A DNA stretch of 64,000 nt from Phyllostachys edulis (GCA_036346405.1 CM070561.1:29668215-29732214); one strand, 5' to 3'. Positions 1 to 12,219 are shown, counted from the first letter of the stretch. Numbers and translations: made by a program. The notes: generated by a model not told the origin, from the sequence alone.

Positions 1-706
1 AGGGCTAGGCGTGGCGGATCGACGTGGGGCAAGAAGGTTGCGGCACTGCACGGAGAGAAAAGAGGGATTCGGGGCTCGCAGATGGAAAGGGAGACCGTGT
101 CGGAGGTGGAGAGATTGAGGAATTGAATGCGCGTGTCAATCACGGGATGCGGTCGGATTTGCAGCGCTTGGCAGTTTTTGGAAACCGCCATGGCGACACG
201 GTGAAAAGAAAAGGAAAGGGGCGAGGAAGGGAAGGCGAGGTTGAAGACGACGGGCGGGCCCACGCGTCGCTGGCAAATGAAATAGGAAAGGGAGAGGGTG
301 AGGCGATTCGCTGGATTGTAATCCAACCGCGAACGAAAGGAGGGCGCTGAAATTGGGTCGCCTGTGGGAGCAAGGCTTGCATGGCGAGGGTGGTTTGGGC
401 CAAGCAAGTATCGCCCATTCATCGTTTAGGGTTTTCTTTGATTTTCTAATTGATTTAATTCAGATAATTCAAAGAGGCTTTAGAAAATAGCAAATAAATT
501 CCAAAAATTCTAGAAAAATTCACGTAAATTCCTAGAATGATTTTGGACTTAAATAAAATAATTTCCACTTAAACTTGTTAATAGTTTTTGTATTTAACTT
601 TGTTTTAGCTTTAAGGTTAATAATAAGAGCTTTAGAAAATTTCGTAAAATCCACCAAAATAAATAAGTTTTAAATTTTTCTCGAATTTGAATTTTTGGGT
701 GTTACA
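1..706 (-). repeat. 3' LTR (partial) of gypsy element 1
   Basis: This segment is a near copy of the LTR ending at 8,372: the stretch from base 1 matches from about 7,670, and both copies finish in TGTTACA (700-706 here). On the minus strand it therefore starts with TGTAACA. Only its first 0.7 kb is inside the window; by the other copy the whole LTR is about 2.3 kb. The two copies differ repeatedly at CAG/CTG sites, for example around 521-530 and 637-645. Confidence 0.9.
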
Positions 707-725
707 AACCTACCCCCTTAAAGGG
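707..725 (-). other. Polypurine tract of gypsy element 1
   Basis: Read on the minus strand, this is a purine-rich run containing AAGGGGGTAGG directly before the TGTAACA start of the 3' LTR. This is the expected place and composition for the plus-strand DNA primer of an LTR retrotransposon. The same arrangement occurs at 63,444-63,458 in gypsy element 3. Confidence 0.8.
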
Positions 726-751
726 AATCTCAATTTTAGATTCAGACTTGG

Positions 752-3700
752 TTAGCAAAAAGGTGGGGATACTCGGCTTTCAAATCTTCTTCTCGCTCCT
801 GTGGCTTCTTCTTCTAAATGATTGCTCCAATCGAACCTTGCATGAGCGGATGACTTTGCTTCTAGTGACTCGCTCGCCACATCGAGAATCTTGATTGGTC
901 GCTTCACGTATGTGAGGTCTTCCTGAAGGTCAATGTCCTCAAGGGGTGTTTCTTCTGTTGGCACTCGGAGACACTTCTTGAGTTGAGAGACATGGAAGAC
1001 GTCGTGGACTACCGACAAGGAGCTTGGAAGTTCAAGCTTATATGCAACTTCACCTCTCTGGCCAAAATCTTGTAAGGTCCCACAAATCTAGGTGCAAGTT
1101 TTCCTTGGTCCTAACCTTTTACCCTCAAGTGGAGTAACTCGAGATAAACAAAGTCTCCTATTTCAAAGGTTAATTCCTTCGACGGCTATCGCCAGAATTT
1201 TTACGTAGAGATTGAGCCACCTTCAAACGCTCCTTATCGCTTAACCTTGCTTTCACTTTCTTTTATCAATTCTCGTCCGAAGAATTGATGCTCTCCTACT
1301 TCATCCCAAAGAAGCGGAGTCCTCGATTTTCTACCATACAAAGCTTCAAATGGAGACATCTCAGAGGTCGGCTTGGTAGCTATTGTTGTACGAGAATTCT
1401 CGCATAGGGTAGATTCTTGTCCCAAATTTTTTCCATATTCTAAGGCATGTGCTCGAAGCATGTCTTCGAACTTGGTTGACACGCTCACCGCCATCTGTCT
1501 GGGTGATAGGCAAGATCAAGTTGAGTCTTGTTCCCAAAGCTTCGTGCAAACTCGCTGTAATCTTGAGGTGAATCGAGAGCCTCTATCGGACATCCATCTT
1601 CTTGGGTACTCCGTAGATGCATAATCTTGGCCATATACAATTCCGCTTAATCGGTCGCTTCGTAAGTGGTCTTGATGGAATAAAGTGAGCTACTTTAGTT
1701 AACCCACAATTATCACCCAGATGGAATCACATCCTCGCTTGGGTCCTAGGGAGTCCTATGATGAAATCCATACCAACCTCCTCCCACTTCCATTCGAATT
1801 GGTAATGGTTGTAACTGCATCATGGGTCTTTGGTGTTCTGCCTTGACTCGCTGACAAACATCACAACGAGTGATTTAACTCAACGATTTCGCTTCATGTC
1901 GACCCACCAATATTTCTCCTTCAGATCCTGGTACATTTTCGTGCTTCCGGGATGGATGGAGTATGGTGATTCGTGAGCTTCCTTTAGAATCGATCGTTTT
2001 ATCTCCTGATGGTTGGGCACACATATGCGATCTCCAAACCACACTGCTCCTTGTTCATCCTCGAGAAAATCTCGGGCTTTGCCTTTTCTCATATTCTTCT
2101 TGATTTCCTTGATGTCGCTGCCTTCCAACCTGTTTTTCCTCGATCCGCTCTCAAGAGTGGGTTGAACTTCCAAAGCATTCACATGGCCTTGCTTGACAAT
2201 CTCCAAGTTCAAGTGCTTCAGCTTTTATATAATTACGCCGATTATTCGAACCAAAATGGTGTTGCAATACACCTTTACGCTCGAGAGCATCTGCAACAAC
2301 ATTTGCTTTGCCCGGATGATAATGAATTCCAAGGTCGTAATCTTTTATCAACTCTAACCATCTTCTCTGCTTGAGGTTGAGTTCAGACGGGTAAAGATGT
2401 ATTTCGACTTTATGATCCGTGAAAATCTCACAACTGTTACCAATGAGGTAATGCCGCCAGATCTTCAAAGCATGCACAATTGTCGCTAACTCGAGATCAT
2501 GAGTTGGGTAATTTCTTCGTGTGGCCTCAATCGACGGATGCATAAGCCACGACTTTGCCTTCTGCGCATCGTGACACATCCAAGGCCTTGTCGAGATGCG
2601 CCGCAGAAGATTTCAAAGTCCTTATGAATATCGGGTAATACTAGCACAGGTGCAGAAACTAAACTCTTCTTCAGCTCCTGGAAACTCTTCTCGCAGGCAT
2701 CCGTCCATTCAAACTTCTTTTCCTTCTTCGGTTGTGTCATAGGCCTTGCTGCCTTGGAGAATCCTTCAATGAACTCCGCGTAATAACCGCTAGTCCAAGG
2801 AAACTCCTTACTTCTGTGACAGACTTTGGTTGCTTCCAATCCATAACGGCTTCGACCTTGGCTGGGTCTACAGCAACTCCTCCTGCTGATACGATATGAC
2901 CAAGGAAGGCCACTTGCTTTAGCCAGAATTCGCTCTTCTTTGAATTTGGCGTAAAAGTCGTGTTCTCTCGAAGTTTCTCCAAAATCATCCTTAGGTGCTT
3001 CTCGTGTTCTTCTTCATCCTTTGAATAAATGAGAATGTCATCGATGAAAACAACCACAAACTTATCCAAGAATTCCATGAACACTTTGTTCATCATATTC
3101 ATGAAGTAAGCAGGGGCGTTTGTCAAACCGAAAGACATGATCAGAATTCATACAACCCATATCCGGTCGTGAAGGCGGTCTTTGGGATATCTTCGGCCGG
3201 ATCTTTAGTTGATGATAGCCGATCGTAGATCGATCTTTGAGAAAATGCTTGCTCCTTCAATTGATCGAATCAGATCATCAATCCTGGGTAGCGGATACTT
3301 GTTTTTGATCGTCACCTCATTGAGCGATCTATAATCCACACACATTCTCATACTATTGTCCTTCTTCTTGACAAATAGTACGGTGCTCCCCAAGGTGATG
3401 AACTTGGTCTAATATAACCCTTGCTTCTTAGTTCTTCAATTTGTTTCTTCGCTCGCTAGCTCATTGGTAGGCATTCAGCCAGGGTCGCCGAGATTGGGCG
3501 GTCCTCGACTAAGTCAATTAAGAACATTACGTCCCTATCCGGTGGCATGCTTAGTAACTCATCGGGAAAAACATCCGGGTATTCTTGCACTCTTGGTATG
3601 TCTTCAAGTTTTATTTCCTTCAAGCCGGTCAGGGATGGAACTTCCTCCCAGAGAAGTCTTGGGTCCGAATTCTACCGATTCTCCTTGTGCATTGGTGAGG

Positions 3701-5150
3701 GTGATAGATCTATTGGCACGATCTATCATCACGATTCTTGGCTAGCTATCCATTCCAAGAATCACATCGAGACCTTGAGATTGCAGAACTATCAAGTCCG
3801 CTAGAAAAGGTACTCGGATATTTCAAGGGTAAGGTTTGGGCATAGAGAATCGGTTCTCATTTACGAGCCCGGAGGGACTATCATAGGGTTAACTAAAGAG
3901 GAGATAGGTAACCCATATTCCCCACAAATTTATCTAAACAAAGGAATGCGATGCTCCTAATCAAATAGGACCGATGCCGGTCTCAATTAACAAGAAACGT
4001 ACCAAGAACGACATCCGGTCTTTGCTTGAGCTTCCTCTGCCGTGACGTGGTTCACACGCCCTTCGTATCTTGATTTGTCTTCGTGGCGGCGGAGGTTCGC
4101 CATAGCTTGGACTCGGGTTTAGGGCACTGGGAGTAACTTAGGACACCTATTGGCTAAGTGTCCTTCTCCGATGTGATAGCAAGTAATCTCGAAGGTTCTT
4201 GATTTGGGCCTCCAGCAGCGAGTTGTGGATTCCGAAGTGTTGGCGCTGCCTTTGGTCGTGTCAAGCTCGGTGTGGTAGATCAAATCTTCCACGCGGGGCC
4301 GAGGTTGAGCGAGGCGAGGTTTGGGTTGCCCTCCGAGTTGAACCTCGAGCGCCATCCTCCGCTGCAGTTCTCCATCTCTATATGTTTGCCTTCCTGGCGA
4401 ATTGCCTTGTCCACTCAACCGGAAGTCGGTGAAGTCTTGAGAAATCAGTTGGACAGATATCTCATCATTCGATCCTTCCATAAACTTTTCACCTGTTTTC
4501 ATCTCTGCTACGTCATGCGGGGCATAGCGAGCAAGTTGGTTGAACTTATGCGGTACTCGCCACCGAAGCGTTGCCTTAGCGGCGCGCCAATTCCTTCTTT
4601 TTCATGCCATCACCTGCGTGAATGTGAGCATGACGAAAGGCTCGCACAAACTCTTCCCAAGTGATAGCTTGAGCGCTGGCATGGGTGATGCAGAGGTTGT
4701 CCCACCACTCAAGCGGGACCACCGAGTTGGTGAGCGGCGAAAAGTACCTCTCGCGATCCGAAAGACCGGTAATATCCAACTTCTTCCTATGGAGCGAAGC
4801 CAATCGCCGGCCCATAGGTTCAAGATCTTTGAGAACGCCGGAGGACGATCCTCATGAACTCCGACATTGACAACTTTTGCGGAGGTGGGGGTGGAGGTGG
4901 AGGTGGAGCGTGGGTTGCGGCTTGCACGCTCGACGCTGCGAGTGATTGAGCCAAAGAACTCATCATATGCGTCTGGTGAGCTATTAATTGACGCCACTAG
5001 GCTCTTCGGTTGGTGGAGGTGGTGGTCCGGACGGGATTTTCACGATAATCCGCTGCCTCGCTTCCACGGCCTTGAGCACCGCCATCGCCGCAGACGGGGT
5101 GGTCACCATCTGCTAGATGTTTCTAAGGATTTTAGAAGAGAGAGATAGAA
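752..5150 (-). pseudogene. Degenerate gag-pol polyprotein, Ty3/gypsy element 1
   Basis: This is the broken polyprotein of an LTR retrotransposon, read on the minus strand. From N- to C-terminus I see gag with a degraded zinc knuckle (about 4,119-4,200, ending GHLANRC) and the reverse transcriptase fingers (3,205-3,393, CVDYRSLNEVTIKNKYPLPRI). Next come the palm with FIDDILIYSK (2,737-3,138), the RT/RNase H connection (2,486-2,839) and RNase H (2,151-2,579, FTDHK, HPGKANVVADAL). The end is integrase: zinc-binding part (1,880-2,212), core remnants (1,234-1,549, YGRKSRTPLLWDEVGE) and tail (752-1,018, VHDVFHVSQLKKC). RT before integrase fixes it as gypsy; an integrase tail of this kind plus LTRs over 2 kb suggest the Tekay/Del group (inference). 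It is cut by many frameshifts, several at CAG/CTG sites, so part of the damage may be sequence error. Confidence 0.9.
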
Positions 5151-6019
5151 CTAAAGCTCTAAAGGAGTAAATCTAATTAGCCCAAGAACAATCACAAGAC
5201 AAAGAGCCAAAATTTTCTAAAATAATTCTTTTATTATTTGGTTATGGCTATCACAATGGTAACGATAGCTCATAATTCGTGATCTAACTGTTACAATATG
5301 GGAAACAACTAAGGGGTGATTGGGGTATAATCCCGCCACTAGAGCTACCCTCGCCAACCTTGTAGCAAGCTAGCTCTTCTTCCACTACCTTCACCTTTCT
5401 TCCACCTCTTGTAGGTCAGTCTTGAGCGGACGCAGGTCGTCTAGAGCGTTTCCATAGGCATAGTCCATCGCCTTTGCACAAGTTCACCGATGCGAAGCTC
5501 AGAGAGTCCTCTTCCCCGGGCAAAAGGTGTCATCGGCTGGTGGGAACGCATTGGATGGTAGTGAAACCCTGAGCCATGGAATCGATTGTTGTAAGTGTAG
5601 CGAAGGCGCTCTTGTGGCTTCTCCGGCTGCGTCTTGAATGCCTTCAAATGAAGGTGCCACGCCTTATTGAGCGCCGATGATGTGGAAATCCGTGTTTGGG
5701 TTATGGTTGGCGAGAGGATCACTTCAACTCTCCAAATGATATTGGCTTCCCACTTTATACTAGTACCCTTGATATGTTGGTCTTGCGTTGTAGTCCGGTG
5801 TTGCATCATCTTCCAAAGAAGTGCAGCCCATTGTCCCGCTAAAATTCCGTGGGAGATCCGGGTTGGTTTTTCGCCATCTACAATTTTAGAGAAGGAGATG
5901 AGTTAGTAATTGTTTTAAAGAGAAAGGTTGAGAAGACTCTTGGATAGACCCAAAATACTTTTAGTTTTTGAAAATAAGTTCTTAAGGCATTTTCTAAGGC
6001 CACGACCTCTGATCGATAT
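5151..6019 (-). other. Untranslated leader of gypsy element 1
   Basis: This stretch lies between the primer-binding site and the recognisable gag region. I see no conserved domain. Short open frames on both strands (for example 5,441-5,809 minus) have no recognisable motif and are probably chance. Confidence 0.5.
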
Positions 6020-6031
6020 GGCTCGATACCA
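6020..6031 (-). other. Primer-binding site, initiator tRNA-Met type, altered
   Basis: On the minus strand this reads TGGTATCGAGCC, four bases after the LTR end. The usual plant site complementary to initiator tRNA-Met reads TGGTATCAGAGCC, as in elements 2 (25,902-25,917) and 3 (60,968-60,980). One A is missing inside a CAG triplet here. Confidence 0.85.
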
Positions 6032-6035
6032 CTTT

Positions 6036-8372
6036 TGTCGAACCCGGAGCGAAGGATCCCGAATTCTCTGTGTTCATACGCTAGTCCAGATTTCTAGTGT
6101 ACACAGCTAAACAAAAGTGATAATCAAAATATATCACGATTTTATTAATAATTATTCGTAGTTTATTACAAACGGCCTCGAGGCCAAATAAAGTAAAACA
6201 ATGAAATAAAATAGTAGTAGTAGACCCAACGATTCACCACAGCAATCGTGCGGGGAGCGTGGCCTAAGCATCGATGTCCTCACCGCCTTGATAGAAGTCT
6301 TCTCTGAATAAAGATTATTCAAGAAGAGTAAGCACTACCACCGTGCTTGCAAGCTACACCGTAAAGTAATGTGATTGAATGCATGCATAAAGTGAGCAAA
6401 GGGTAATGGCGGGGTTTATTTGCATAAGACAAAGATTTTCAGCTTTAAATACTCTTTAGTAATTTCCAAGGCCATTTTAGAATTTAATAAGATCAAAATC
6501 ATATTTTGATTTCTCAATGTCAAGTGTAGGATGAACCTCCATACACAAATGGTGAAGGATTACCCCTTACACCAAAGCTTCGCCAAACCCATTTTCATAA
6601 ATCAGTGACAAAGTCTTTTCAAACAAAACCGAGACTAACTTCGAGTGGCTTTTGTTAAGCATGTCCATGACCGTGGACACGGCTATTCAATAGATTAATA
6701 CTCTGCAGAGTTGGTACAGCTTTTACCCACAAGAGATAGTTTGCTTATTATGTCGGCCAATACACGCCTCAGAGGGCGTGCGACTAAGCCTATCACGAGG
6801 CCTTTACCCTACATTATTTCAACATAATTATGCCCGCTAAGGTTTCAGAGTCGAAGGCTTCGCACCAAACGACTACCCTCTTGCGCCATGTGGGTATCAT
6901 CAATAAGTCTTCACGACTCCCACATCTTTCCAAGACATAAACATGGTGAAATGATATAGCTTATTTGGCCAAGTCTCATCCCATTCGGACTTGTGGTGGT
7001 ACGAGTTTGGCTTAACATCCATGCCCGCAGACCGGTCCTTACATGATAGGGCGATTTCCAAAACAAACCACAGGTCTCAACCATTCATCAGATTGAGCCC
7101 GTGCATGAACTTGCACCCACCAACAATCCAATTCACCCAAGTCTAAACCAATTTCATTTGTTTTTCTTTGGAAAACGTTTTCCAAACATCTATGGTAAAA
7201 GCAATACCATAGATTCATTTTCAAAACATCTTTGCATTTTGGCAAAATTTTCCAAATCATCTTTTGGTCTAAGCAATGACTAAGCGTAATTACCTTAATT
7301 ATTTTACTAAGGTGACAAGGGCATGGCATTCCAAACATCAGTATTGGCTATACAGAGGAATTGGCATAACTAAGAATTAAAACAGGAACTTAAAATACTT
7401 GGATAAAAAATATGCATGCAATAATAACTTTAAAACAGAATTAATTAACTTTAAAATACTGGGATCAAAATGGTCAAGAGTATAACTTGCCTTCGTTGAA
7501 GTCTTGAGATTCTAAACCCTCTGAAAGATCTACCTCTCCGGAATCGGAGAAAAACCTCGACGCGGTGGTCGGCACAAAACTTCGGAATTCGGCGAAACCG
7601 GGAGGAGAAAGGTGGAGTGGGTGGTGGCTGGAGTTCTTTGGAAGGAGGCGCACTTTAGCACCTATTTATAGGGCTAGGGCGTGGCGGATCGGCGTGGAGG
7701 CAAGAAGGTTGCGTCTTGACTTGCCAAGCGAAAAGAGGATTCAGGCTCGCAGATGGAAAGGGAGACCGTGTCGAGAGGGAGGAGATTGAGGAATTGAATG
7801 GCGGTCAATCACGGGGATGCGGTCGGTTTGAACACGTTTGGCAAGTTTTGGAAACCGGCCATGGCGGACACGGTGAAAAAGAAAAGGAAAGGGCGCGAGG
7901 AAGGGAAGGCGAGGTTGAAGACGCGCAGGCGGGCCCACGTCGATGCGGCGCGAAATAGGAAAGGAGAGGGTGAGTGCGATTAGTTGGATTGTAATCCAAT
8001 CAGTACTTAACGAAATGAGGCGCTGAAATTGGGTCGCCTGCGGCGTCACAAGGCATGGGGTGGTTTGGGGAAGTTTTACCATTCACTGTTTAGGGTTTTC
8101 TTTGATTTTCTAATTGATTTAATTCAGATAATTCAAAGAGGCTTTAGAAAATAACAAATAAATTCCAAAAATTCTAGAAAAATTCACAGAAATTCCTAGA
8201 ATGATTTTGGACTTAAATAAAATAATTTCCACTTAAACTTGTTAATAGTTTTGTATTTAACTTTGTTTTAGCTTTAAGGTTAATAATAAGAGCTTTAGAA
8301 AATTTCAGAAAATCCACCAAAATAAATAAGTTTTTAAATTTTTCTCAGAATTTGAATTTTTGGGCTGTTACA
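6036..8372 (-). repeat. 5' LTR of gypsy element 1
   Basis: A 2,337-bp LTR bounded by TG (6,036) and TGTTACA (8,366-8,372), with the primer-binding site just to its left, so the element reads leftward. Its right 0.7 kb matches bases 1-706. It contains the motif block at 6,660-6,745 (GTGGACACGGCTATTC, CTCTGCAGAG, TTTACCCACAAG) shared with the other two gypsy-type LTRs in the window. It was inserted at the truncated left side of the LINE. The target duplication cannot be checked because the far end lies outside the window. Confidence 0.9.
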
Positions 8373-9548
8373 CTTTTTTTTGAGGTTCCTAGAGAGGGAT
8401 TCTCAAAAGACTTAACTCTTATCGATCTAGATTTTACTAGCGGAGCGACAGTCATAAACGAAAGTATAGACTTACTAAGTGGAGTTTAGTTTGTTCGCCC
8501 AAAGAACATGGCGGTCTAGGTGTTCAGAACTTGAACATAAAAAATAAAAGCTTACTCGGAAAATGGTTATTCCAATTGCTTAATGAAGAAGGTGTTTGGT
8601 AATCGTTGCTCACAAGGACATATTTGGGTGACAAGAGTCTTTCATAGGTTGTTAATAAACCTAGGACATCCCATTTTTGGTCAGGTCTTATGAAAATTAA
8701 AGATCATTTTCTTCGCTTTGGGTCATTCCAGGTTCAAAATGGAATGCACACTAGGTTTTGAGAATATATTTGGTTAGGGGATTCTTCGCTGAAAGTCCAA
8801 TATCCACTTCTTTATAATGTGGTAAAGAGAAAGGGCGATGCAGTGGCAAATGTTCTAATTTACACTTAAGTTCTCAAAAGGATATTGGAAGACCTATTAT
8901 AGGTATTAAGTTACATGCTTGGAATGAGTTGATTTTGAGAATTTCTAATTTACACTTAAGTTCTCAAAATTATGTCTTCAGGTGGAATCTAAATAAATCT
9001 GGTCTGTTTATGGTCAAATCTTTCTATAAGGTGCTAATAAGCAATTATCAAGCCCCCATCAGGAATTTCTTTTGGCAAATTAAAATTCCCTTAAAAGTAA
9101 AAATTTTCCTTTGATATCTCAAAAGAGAAGTAGTATTAACTAAAAATAACTTGTTTAAGAGAAATTGGAGGGGAAGCAAACAGTGTTGTTTCTGTTTTCA
9201 GGAGGAAACAATTCAGCATCTTTTTATTGACTATCCCTTTGCACGTCTTGCATGGTGGGTTGTTCAATGTACGTTTAATTTATCTCCCCATATGAGCATA
9301 GAAAACATGTTAGGGAATTGGTTAACCGGTATTCCAACAAATCTAAAATCACAACTCCTAGTGGGAGCTAGTGTCTTATGTTGGTCTATCTGGTTATGTC
9401 AGAATGATGTTTTTAACAAAAAGATTGTCACTAATCCCTTGCAGGTTATCTTATTATGTGGGTTTTGGCTGAGTACTTGGGCGAATTTACAGAAATTGGC
9501 ACAGAAGGATAACAGGCTGGCTGGAATCCTAAGGCTGAAGGTTGTGGC
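8373..9548 (+). pseudogene. LINE ORF2 C-terminal fragment with RT-associated zinc-binding domain
   Basis: Read on the plus strand with small frame corrections, this stretch gives the C-terminal part of a plant non-LTR (L1-type) retrotransposon ORF2 protein. Around 8,505-8,560 it reads HGGLGVQNLNIKNKSLLGKWLFQLL. From 8,929-9,114 (WNLNKSGLFMVKSFYKV) to 9,151-9,540 it covers the zinc-binding domain that follows plant LINE reverse transcriptases (IKIPLKVKIFL, KQCCFCFQEETIQHLFIDYPFARLAWW). The usual cysteine after HLFxD is a tyrosine. The RT palm and everything upstream are missing, cut where gypsy element 1 abuts. A 27-base segment is locally duplicated (near 8,850 and 8,943). The 3' tail resumes after the hAT insertion. 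Confidence 0.85.
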
Positions 9549-10849
9549 TAGGGATGGCAGTTTCGCCCATTTACCCGATTACCCGTGGGTAAAAACCCTA
9601 ATAAAGGTTGGGTATGTTCCTATGTTTCTGCCCACGGGTACATTCGTGAGCATAAATCTCTACCCGATGGGTAAATGGGCATGGGCATGGGCGACGCCCA
9701 CCCGTGCCAATTTCGCCTGATTACCCATGATAACGTACTGACATGTGGACCTCAAATTTCTTCATGTGACTTAGTCTCACTCCCATGCATCGGCCGCCCC
9801 CTCTCCAATCTTCCCAAATCCTATCCTCACGCCACCACCCCCTCCTCAAACCCATTTACTCTTCCTCCTCCTCTCCCAATCTCCCCTGGTGCTCCCTCTG
9901 GTGCCTCCTGCCACCACCGCTGCCTCCCAGCGCGACGCCACCGTCGACGCAGCTCGCGCCCGCGCTCACAGCCTGCTCTCCTCCTGCGCCGCTTCTTCCT
10001 GCCGCCGACCCATCCGATGCGCCCACCACTAGCTTGGTCCCCTAACGCCGACTCATTGCTTGCCTAGCCCGTTCGCCGGTTGCGCCAGCTCCTTCCCTGC
10101 GGCGTGGCCTCCGGCCGCCGCACGCCGCCCCGTCTGCTCCTCCCGCCACCGTGCTTCTTCCCAGGCCCAGGCCCCCATGCCCAGCTCGGTCCTCTCGCGT
10201 CGCCCGGCTCATCCCCGACTCCAGCTCATCTCCATGGATTATTGCCTTTTTCCCCCTTCCTAATGAATTGGCTTTCATGCTTTGCTTGATTTTGTTTTAC
10301 CTTTTTATATGGGTTGATGTTGCTTTGTTTTACCTCCGTAGATTGAAGTTGGAACTTGGAAGGCCATCTTCCTCACAGCCCGCGGTGCGCGTTCATCTCT
10401 CCAGCCCTCCATCCCCAAGCTGAGGACACCACCTAGCCCATCGCAATCCTGGATCCATTGTTCCTGTCTCCCCAGCCTGCCGTTGGTCATCTCCCTTGGC
10501 TCCGGCAACGTCCTCCTCAGCGAATCTGCTACAAAGAAGGTGCTGAAGCTTCCTCTTGCATATGCTTCCATCTTGCTTTCTTCTTTGCTCAGAGCCCCAG
10601 ACTGGTTAAGTTCATGCTACGGATTGAATCAAAGTAAACAGATTGGCAGCAGCTTCATCGATTTCCCTAGTTCGAACTTCGCGGGTACACGAGCATGCCC
10701 GCGGGTGACGGGTACCCGCGGGCGACGGGCATGGGCGTGGTTCTTCGCCCGTCGTCCTTCGCGGGTATGCCCATGGGGGGAAATCAGGGTCACGGGCATG
10801 GGTATGGGCGAGCACTACCTGTGCCCGCCACGCCCGATTGCCATCCCTA
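9549..10849. mobile_element. hAT transposon (non-autonomous) inserted in the LINE
   Basis: The element begins TAGGGATGGCA and ends TGCCATCCCTA, an 11-bp perfect terminal inverted repeat. It is flanked on both sides by GTTGTGGC (9,541-9,548 and 10,850-10,857), a perfect 8-bp target duplication, which is diagnostic of hAT. Both ends carry clustered short subterminal motifs such as GGGCATGGGC and ACCCGTGGGTA. No hAT transposase is visible. The GC-rich middle (about 9,785-10,600) looks like foreign exon-type sequence, so this may be a gene-capturing hAT. Confidence 0.95.
9785..10600 (+). other. GC-rich, exon-like cargo inside the hAT element
   Basis: This interior block is far richer in C and G than the surrounding sequence. 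It gives several overlapping proline/serine-rich open frames and no recognised domain. An AT-richer segment at about 10,255-10,345 ends in TTTTACCTCCGTAG, which resembles a 3' splice site, so the block could be a captured 5' exon, intron and second exon. I cannot identify a source gene and would not call it a functional gene. Confidence 0.4.
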
Positions 10850-11069
10850 GTTGTGGCAAAGCAAATCCTCAATTCTCATAGGTGATGGCTTAGTCACATG
10901 ATTTGCAATATTTGAGTGTGATTTGCTTTCGGTTGTTGGTTGTAAGGTTTTAAGCCACTTTTAACGGTGTTGGTTATTTTTGTGTTTATGACTCTTTAAT
11001 AAAATAAGCTGTGTGCATCCTTGATACAGAGGATAGGAGAGAATTTTTCTCTTCTATTATCTAAAAAAA
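10850..11069 (+). repeat. LINE 3' untranslated tail and poly(A)
   Basis: Immediately after the hAT, the sequence continues as the 3' end of the LINE, including AATAAAATAAGCTGTGTGCATCC, which typifies plant L1 3' ends, and it finishes in a short A-run (11,063-11,069). Joined to 8,373-9,548 it gives one LINE fragment interrupted by the hAT insertion, since the hAT target duplication sits at the junction. Confidence 0.75.
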
Positions 11070-11293
11070 TATAGGCCCGTGAGTTTGTACCAATCGATCT
11101 GCCTGCCTTCTGAACACAAGGTTCTGGGTGTGTTTATGGTGCTACATTTTTGCCGTCATATTCTTCGAGTTAAGCGCTGCTTTTAGGTTTTTCTTATTTT
11201 TGTTTCAAGAAAGGGAGGTGATGTAATAAACATACATTTTTTGTATGATACATAGCATAGCACATGTATAAACAAAAGTAAAATTGTCCTTTC

Positions 11294-11299
11294 AAAAAA
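11294..11299 (-). terminator. RNA polymerase III terminator of the tRNA-Tyr gene
   Basis: On the minus strand, a run of six T lies three bases beyond the tRNA 3' end. This is a canonical Pol III stop signal and supports a functional gene. Confidence 0.8.
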
Positions 11300-11301
11300 G
11301 A

Positions 11302-11388
11302 TCCGACCTGCCGGATTCGAACCAGCGACCTAAGGATTCCTCTGCATCGCACTACAGTCCTCCGCTCTACCAACTGAGCTAAGGTCGG
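11302..11388 (-). tRNA. tRNA-Tyr (GTA) with a 14-nt intron
   Basis: The minus strand starts CCGACCTTAGCTCAGTTGG and ends AGGTCGGA, giving a 7-bp acceptor stem, a D arm with box A (TTAGCTCAGTTGG) and a T arm with box B (GGTTCGAATCC). The anticodon GTA is at 11,353-11,355. Between G37 and A38 lie 14 extra bases (11,338-11,351), the position of the intron always found in plant tRNA-Tyr genes. Removing it leaves 73 nt, with A as the discriminator base. Upstream on the minus strand are a TATA-like stretch and a CAA motif close to the start, usual for plant tRNA genes. No mismatches that would break a stem are seen, so it is probably functional. Confidence 0.97.
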
Positions 11389-11711
11389 TATTCGCTTCTA
11401 TTGAACACGGACATATACCTGTATCATCCGCCATGGTCGAAGCAGGAAACCCCGTCCATCTTTTCAAAAGCTAGTTGACAGTTCAAAGCTCCTAAATGGA
11501 ATTTATGCATATAAACATATGTAAAGTGAAATTAGGCCAGCAGCAGTAAGCGAAATTACAGAAAGTTAAAGTATTGCAAAGAAGCTATTTAACTACTATG
11601 TAACATCGCAATTCTTTTTTTTAGGGAAGATAACGTTTGTACTTGTGAGTAAAATGACAATTTTCTCTCCTAATCGATCCCTTGGAGAGCTAGAGAAGTT
11701 GTGGAAACTAA
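11389..11711. other. Intergenic, tRNA upstream region
   Basis: AT-rich sequence upstream of the tRNA gene. Apart from the short TATA-like and CAA elements next to the tRNA, I recognise nothing here. Confidence 0.5.
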
Positions 11712-12048
11712 GACCATCTCCAATGTATTGTTTTAGCCAGTTTAAAGGAGGAGAGAGAAGATAGTAAATCAATTCAATATATTGGAGGAGTCGATTCCAA
11801 TAAAAAATTTCTGGAACCAGACTCTACATAGGAGTCGATTCAAAACATTAAACAACTCATATGAGCTCAGTTATGAAAGAGAGTGTGGTTGATTCCGGAT
11901 ATTATTTTTTTTTTTTTAATATAACATGGGTCCCGGTTATTAGTAAGAATTGGATCAATATATTGGAGAAAAACAAATTCAGTTCTCTGAATAGTTACGT
12001 AGCATCTCTTTAAATCGATGTTAGTTCAATATTATACTAAAGGTGCCC
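11712..12048. mobile_element. Tourist-like MITE candidate
   Basis: A 337-bp AT-rich segment flanked by TAA on both sides (11,709-11,711 and 12,049-12,051), as expected for PIF/Harbinger-type MITEs. The ends, GACCATCTCCAAT and (complemented) GGGCACCTTTAGT, are only loosely inverted, and the interior repeats the word ATATATTGGAG. The call rests on the 3-bp duplication and typical end composition, so it is tentative. Confidence 0.4.
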
Positions 12049-12219
12049 TAACAAAAACGGCAGCTACAAGAAGCAATGACGGCTAGACGAAGCGACGATC
12101 GACTAGAGAAGTTGTGCTGTTATTTATTAGTCGAGCATAAGTGATTACAGAAAACAAAGCACTAGATTTTTTTCGTTAATCTAAACAAGCACTATAGATT
12201 TGCTTTCCCTTCTGGCGAT

